Of a stretch of DNA of 32,600 nucleotides, positions 30,073 through 32,600 are shown piece by piece. Source of the DNA: a virus; the IMG/VR virus record IMGVR_UViG_3300010885_005498, positions 1 to 32,600 of that record. One strand, 5' to 3'. How positions within the stretch are numbered: the stretch's first letter is position 1; every line of letters begins with the position of its first letter. Made by a program: the position numbers and the translations under genes. The notes beneath the pieces were generated by a model. It made no database searches, was not told where the DNA came from, and saw only the letters and a list, made by a program, of their open reading frames with translations.

Positions 30073-30290
30073 GCGCAACATATTTTGCACAGATAGATGA
30101 GAATAATAAAGTGACTGCTGTTGCTGTGACATCGGCAGAGTTTATGGCAGAAAACCCTGAACGCTATGAAGGCACTTGGGTAGAAACTTTTTTTGATCGT
30201 GTAGACAAACGATACGCAGGTATTGGTTTCATCTATGACCCTGTAAAAAAAGATTTTATAGAACCAACTTATCCACCTATTGTCAGGTGA
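30069..30290 (+). CDS. Small tail-fibre-associated protein
   Basis: The start is taken at GTG 30069, which gives a four-base overlap (GTGA) with the adhesin stop. The 73-residue product (SATYFAQIDENNKVTAVAVT, later WVETFFDRVDKRYAGIGFIY, then DPVKKDFIEPTYPP) belongs to a small family placed after fibre genes in many environmental phages. It may assist fibre folding or sit on the fibre. Also overlaps the sulfotransferase start by four bases. Confidence 0.6.
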   Translation: MSATYFAQIDENNKVTAVAVTSAEFMAENPERYEGTWVETFFDRVDKRYAGIGFIYDPVKKDFIEPTYPPIVR

Positions 30291-30964
30291 AACTTCACTT
30301 TGTGAGTGGGCTGCCTCGTAGTGGTAGCACTCTATTAACAACGCTGCTATATCAAAACCCGTTGATACACACAGAAGGTTTATCGGCTTTGTGCGATGTG
30401 ATGTGGCAAACACACCAATCACTAAGTAACGCACAATCTATATCTGCTAATCATCGCCAAGCGCACGCACATAAAATGGTTGCTGATTTGCCTTATCGCT
30501 ATTACAGCAATGTAACTAGACCTGTCGTAATAGATAAATGTCGTGCGTGGACTGCACCCGATAATGTGCAAATGCTTAAACATTATGTGACACCACAACC
30601 AAAGATCGTTGTGCTGACTCGTGAGCCTGCCGACATCATCGCATCATTCAAATCGTTATTTGAACGCAACGGTAGAGATGATTTTGATACATCGGGAATG
30701 GCTGACGAGTTCAATCGCAATATGCTTTCAACACAAATGGCAAAAGATGCTAATGATCCTGAAACATTTTTGTTTGTTGAGTTTGAAAACTTGATTAGCA
30801 ACACCCAAAGCGAAATGAATCGCATCTATGAGTTCTTAAACATTGAACCTTACTTACATGACTTGGCTAATATCGTGACTATGAATCCCGAAAATGACTC
30901 TGTGTATGGGCTGCAAGGTATGCACGATGTTCGGCGCACGATAGGCAAACGAGATGAGGTCTAG
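30287..30964 (+). CDS. PAPS-dependent sulfotransferase
   Basis: The 225-residue protein starts at GTG 30287. It carries the 5'-phosphosulfate loop SGLPRSGSTLL (residues 7-17) and the 3'-phosphate motif LTREPADIIASFKSL (110-124, R112 and S120), which together bind the donor PAPS. The catalytic-base region is probably around HTE/H60. Such auxiliary genes transfer sulfate to a sugar, lipid or protein; the target is unknown. Its place between the adhesin and an exported PA14 protein suggests a surface glycan or one of those proteins. It overlaps the next gene by 11 bases. Confidence 0.8.
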   Translation: MKLHFVSGLPRSGSTLLTTLLYQNPLIHTEGLSALCDVMWQTHQSLSNAQSISANHRQAHAHKMVADLPYRYYSNVTRPVVIDKCRAWTAPDNVQMLKHYVTPQPKIVVLTREPADIIASFKSLFERNGRDDFDTSGMADEFNRNMLSTQMAKDANDPETFLFVEFENLISNTQSEMNRIYEFLNIEPYLHDLANIVTMNPENDSVYGLQGMHDVRRTIGKRDEV

Positions 30965-32396
30965 TAGTTGGTTTATTTTTGCGCCTGTAGCAATCTTGGC
31001 GTTGTTCGCACCTTCTGCTAACGCTGAACCGATAGCAGGACTACAAACCACCTACTACACGATTGACTCTGTACCACCTACACGGGCAGACAACATCTAT
31101 ACCGAATGTGGTAGTGAAGTGGAAAACAATATTAACCGTTCGTATGACGGTGAACCATTTTTAGATTGCACTAACGATTTGTTTATGGTGCATATGACAG
31201 GGTTTATTACAATCCCCGAACACAACACGATTGAGTTTTGGTTGGCTTCTGATGACGGTGGCACAATTAACATTGATGGTAATGAGTGGGGCAACTGGTC
31301 TGATCAGGGCTGCTCTTGGATGGAGTCAGGACAGATAGACATTAGTGCAGGGAGTCAGTCACTTGATTTGTGGATGTACGAAAATGGTGGTAGCACTTGT
31401 TTAATGTTGGCTTGGAATATCAACGATCAGGGATTTCAGATTGTGCCTGATGAAGCATTTACAACTACAGGTATTCCAACGGATACCACTACAACCGTTC
31501 TAAATACAACTACAACTATTCAGGAGACAACAACAACATGGGAAACGACAACAACATCCACGACAACGACAACGACCACTTCTACTATTGCACCCTCCAC
31601 GACTGTGCCTGTAACACCAAACTTGACTACTACGACACTTCAAACAACTACAAGCGTGGCTGCGATTTTAGAAACGACTTTGCCCACCAGCCAATTAACA
31701 ACACCTGCAACGATGCTTTTAGTGGAGTATCCAACAACCACAATCCTGCTAGAACCACCAACGACATTTCCTGAACCTCCCATTGAAGTAGTAGCAGCTT
31801 TGCCAAACACTACTGTTCAGCCAACTTATACGCTACCGTTTGTCATACCAGACACCATTCCTGACACGCTCGTAGAGCCTCCTGTGAGCCTTCCTAACGC
31901 CACAGAAACGCCTGACACGGTAAACCTACCTTCCACAACTTTCCCTGCTGATACGCCACTGTTGCCTGCTTTGTCTGACGCAGAGTTTGAGGCTGTCTTA
32001 GACGATCTGAAAGGTGCGTTACCTGATGAGGTAACAGCCATTGTGACTACATTGCTCACTACAGAAGTCACGAGCGAGCAGGCTGTGCAAGTTGTTTCTA
32101 GTTCTGAAGTGTTGGCAGTTATTTCTGGTGAGCAAGCAGAACAACTTTTTGATGCTGTAGATGAAAGTGCTTTAACAGTTGAACAGCAGATAGACATTGT
32201 TGCAGCCGTACAAGATGCACCAACAGAAGTAAAAGAAGCGTTTGAAAATCAGATCAATATCTTTGGTGGTGAAGGCTTTAATGATTATGTGCCTGTTGAT
32301 TCCAATGTGTCTGTGGCTGTTAGACGCACAATCATTGTGGGTACTACAATCCTTGTGGCAATGCCATCACCAGTAGTCAGGCGCAATCGTGTATGA
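30954..32396 (+). CDS. Exported PA14-like, threonine-rich protein with C-terminal anchor
   Basis: The 480-residue protein has four parts. A signal peptide (SSSWFIFAPVAILALFAPSA, cut near NAEP). A PA14-like domain (about 24-165) with FMVHMTGFITIP, EFWLASDDGGTINIDG, and LDLWMYENGG; this fold usually binds carbohydrate and has several cysteines. A threonine/proline-rich mucin-like stretch (about 170-345). A helical region (LSDAEFEAVLDDLKGALPDE on) and a C-terminal hydrophobic helix (about 455-474) ending RRNRV, a likely membrane anchor. It would sit on the host surface during infection, or become part of the virion. The start overlaps the sulfotransferase gene. Confidence 0.7.
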   Translation: MRSSSWFIFAPVAILALFAPSANAEPIAGLQTTYYTIDSVPPTRADNIYTECGSEVENNINRSYDGEPFLDCTNDLFMVHMTGFITIPEHNTIEFWLASDDGGTINIDGNEWGNWSDQGCSWMESGQIDISAGSQSLDLWMYENGGSTCLMLAWNINDQGFQIVPDEAFTTTGIPTDTTTTVLNTTTTIQETTTTWETTTTSTTTTTTTSTIAPSTTVPVTPNLTTTTLQTTTSVAAILETTLPTSQLTTPATMLLVEYPTTTILLEPPTTFPEPPIEVVAALPNTTVQPTYTLPFVIPDTIPDTLVEPPVSLPNATETPDTVNLPSTTFPADTPLLPALSDAEFEAVLDDLKGALPDEVTAIVTTLLTTEVTSEQAVQVVSSSEVLAVISGEQAEQLFDAVDESALTVEQQIDIVAAVQDAPTEVKEAFENQINIFGGEGFNDYVPVDSNVSVAVRRTIIVGTTILVAMPSPVVRRNRV

Positions 32397-32554
32397 AAAA
32401 CTATCTTGTAGAAAATGTTTGGGTATGGGCTGGCACAGGATTAGTGCTGCTTACTCTTTCGGGAACTACTTTGCGACAGGCGTTATACATAACTTGTTTA
32501 ACGGTAGTGGTACATTCGTTTGCAACATTTCTAAAGAAAGGCGATGATCAATGA
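32393..32554 (+). CDS. Small two-helix membrane protein, possible holin
   Basis: A 53-residue protein whose ATG overlaps the previous stop (ATGA). Two hydrophobic segments (VWVWAGTGLVLLTLSG, and ALYITCLTVVVHSFATFL) are joined by a short polar turn TTLRQ, and the tail is charged (KKGDDQ). This is the layout of a class II holin. The following gene is a holin-family protein as well, and the endolysin would come next if the genome closes on itself, so one may be holin and the other antiholin. Confidence 0.6.
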   Translation: MKNYLVENVWVWAGTGLVLLTLSGTTLRQALYITCLTVVVHSFATFLKKGDDQ

Positions 32555-32600
32555 AAAAGGTTCAAGATATTGGAGGCAGAATTGTTGCCTTGTTTCTCAC
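32551..32600 (+). CDS. Holin-like protein, N-terminal part (gene cut by window end)
   Basis: An ATG overlapping the previous stop opens a frame that runs off the window (KKVQDIGGRIVALF). The start resembles, from memory, the beginning of the actinophage holin family whose C-terminal tail is found at 1-111. If both belong to one gene, the missing middle should hold the membrane segments. Confidence 0.55.
   Translation, partial: MKKVQDIGGRIVALFL

Noticed and set aside
31500-31760. CRISPR-like or satellite repeat
   Set aside because: The ACN-ACN repetition is threonine codons of the mucin-like linker, with no spacer structure.
1-32600. Hidden TET/JBP dioxygenase
   Set aside because: I looked for an HxD...H...R pattern in a protein of suitable size among the unknown genes and did not find one; a divergent version cannot be excluded by eye.

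Overview
The window is almost the whole genome of a small tailed phage with a long non-contractile tail (siphovirus) that infects an actinobacterium. All genes recognised lie on the + strand. They are packed head to tail, usually with 1-4 base overlaps at ATGA, GTGA, TAATG or TGATG junctions. The host inference rests on a WhiB-like iron-sulfur regulator and on proteins I recognise from actinophages: an HTH/MRE11-like pair, a YqaJ exonuclease with an annealing protein, a ParB/glycosyltransferase pair and a holin family. The sequence looks AT-rich by eye, so a low-GC actinobacterium, for example a freshwater one, is a reasonable guess but not proven. There is no integrase, repressor, DNA polymerase, helicase or primase, which suggests a lytic phage that relies on the host replisome plus its own recombination genes.

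Layout. Bases 1-870 finish a lysis cassette: the C-terminus of a holin-like protein, an M15-type endolysin and a one-helix membrane protein. Bases 838-2364 hold a DNA-binding protein, an MRE11-like metallophosphoesterase and a small protein, closed by tandem hairpins. Bases 2577-8426 are an early/DNA-metabolism block: zinc-ribbon proteins, a SprT-like metallopeptidase, YqaJ-type exonuclease, annealing protein, WhiB, a C5-cytosine methyltransferase and two PD-(D/E)XK-like nucleases. A structured non-coding gap (8427-8753) precedes a secreted lysozyme-like enzyme. Bases 9351-12359 carry a dozen small, mostly unknown proteins, several with paired cysteines, interrupted by a tRNA-like RNA fold. 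Bases 12359-14293 encode a ParB-domain protein, a TET-associated-type glycosyltransferase and an HNH endonuclease.

From 15148 onward is the virion module in HK97-like order: small and large terminase, portal, cysteine-rich head-associated protein, prohead protease, capsid, connector, tail terminator, tail tube, two tail assembly chaperones joined by a -1 frameshift, tape measure, distal tail protein and fibre/adhesin proteins with a glycine-rich tip. It is followed by a sulfotransferase and a large exported PA14/threonine-rich protein with a C-terminal membrane anchor. The window ends with a two-helix membrane protein and the N-terminus of a holin-like protein whose missing C-terminus matches the fragment at base 1, so the genome is probably circular or circularly permuted.

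Regulation. Five genes share the leader motif ccctgaggaggga just before their start codons. Two of them also share a promoter-leader cassette about 55 bases long. Intrinsic terminators follow the small-gene block (15062) and the capsid gene (21716).
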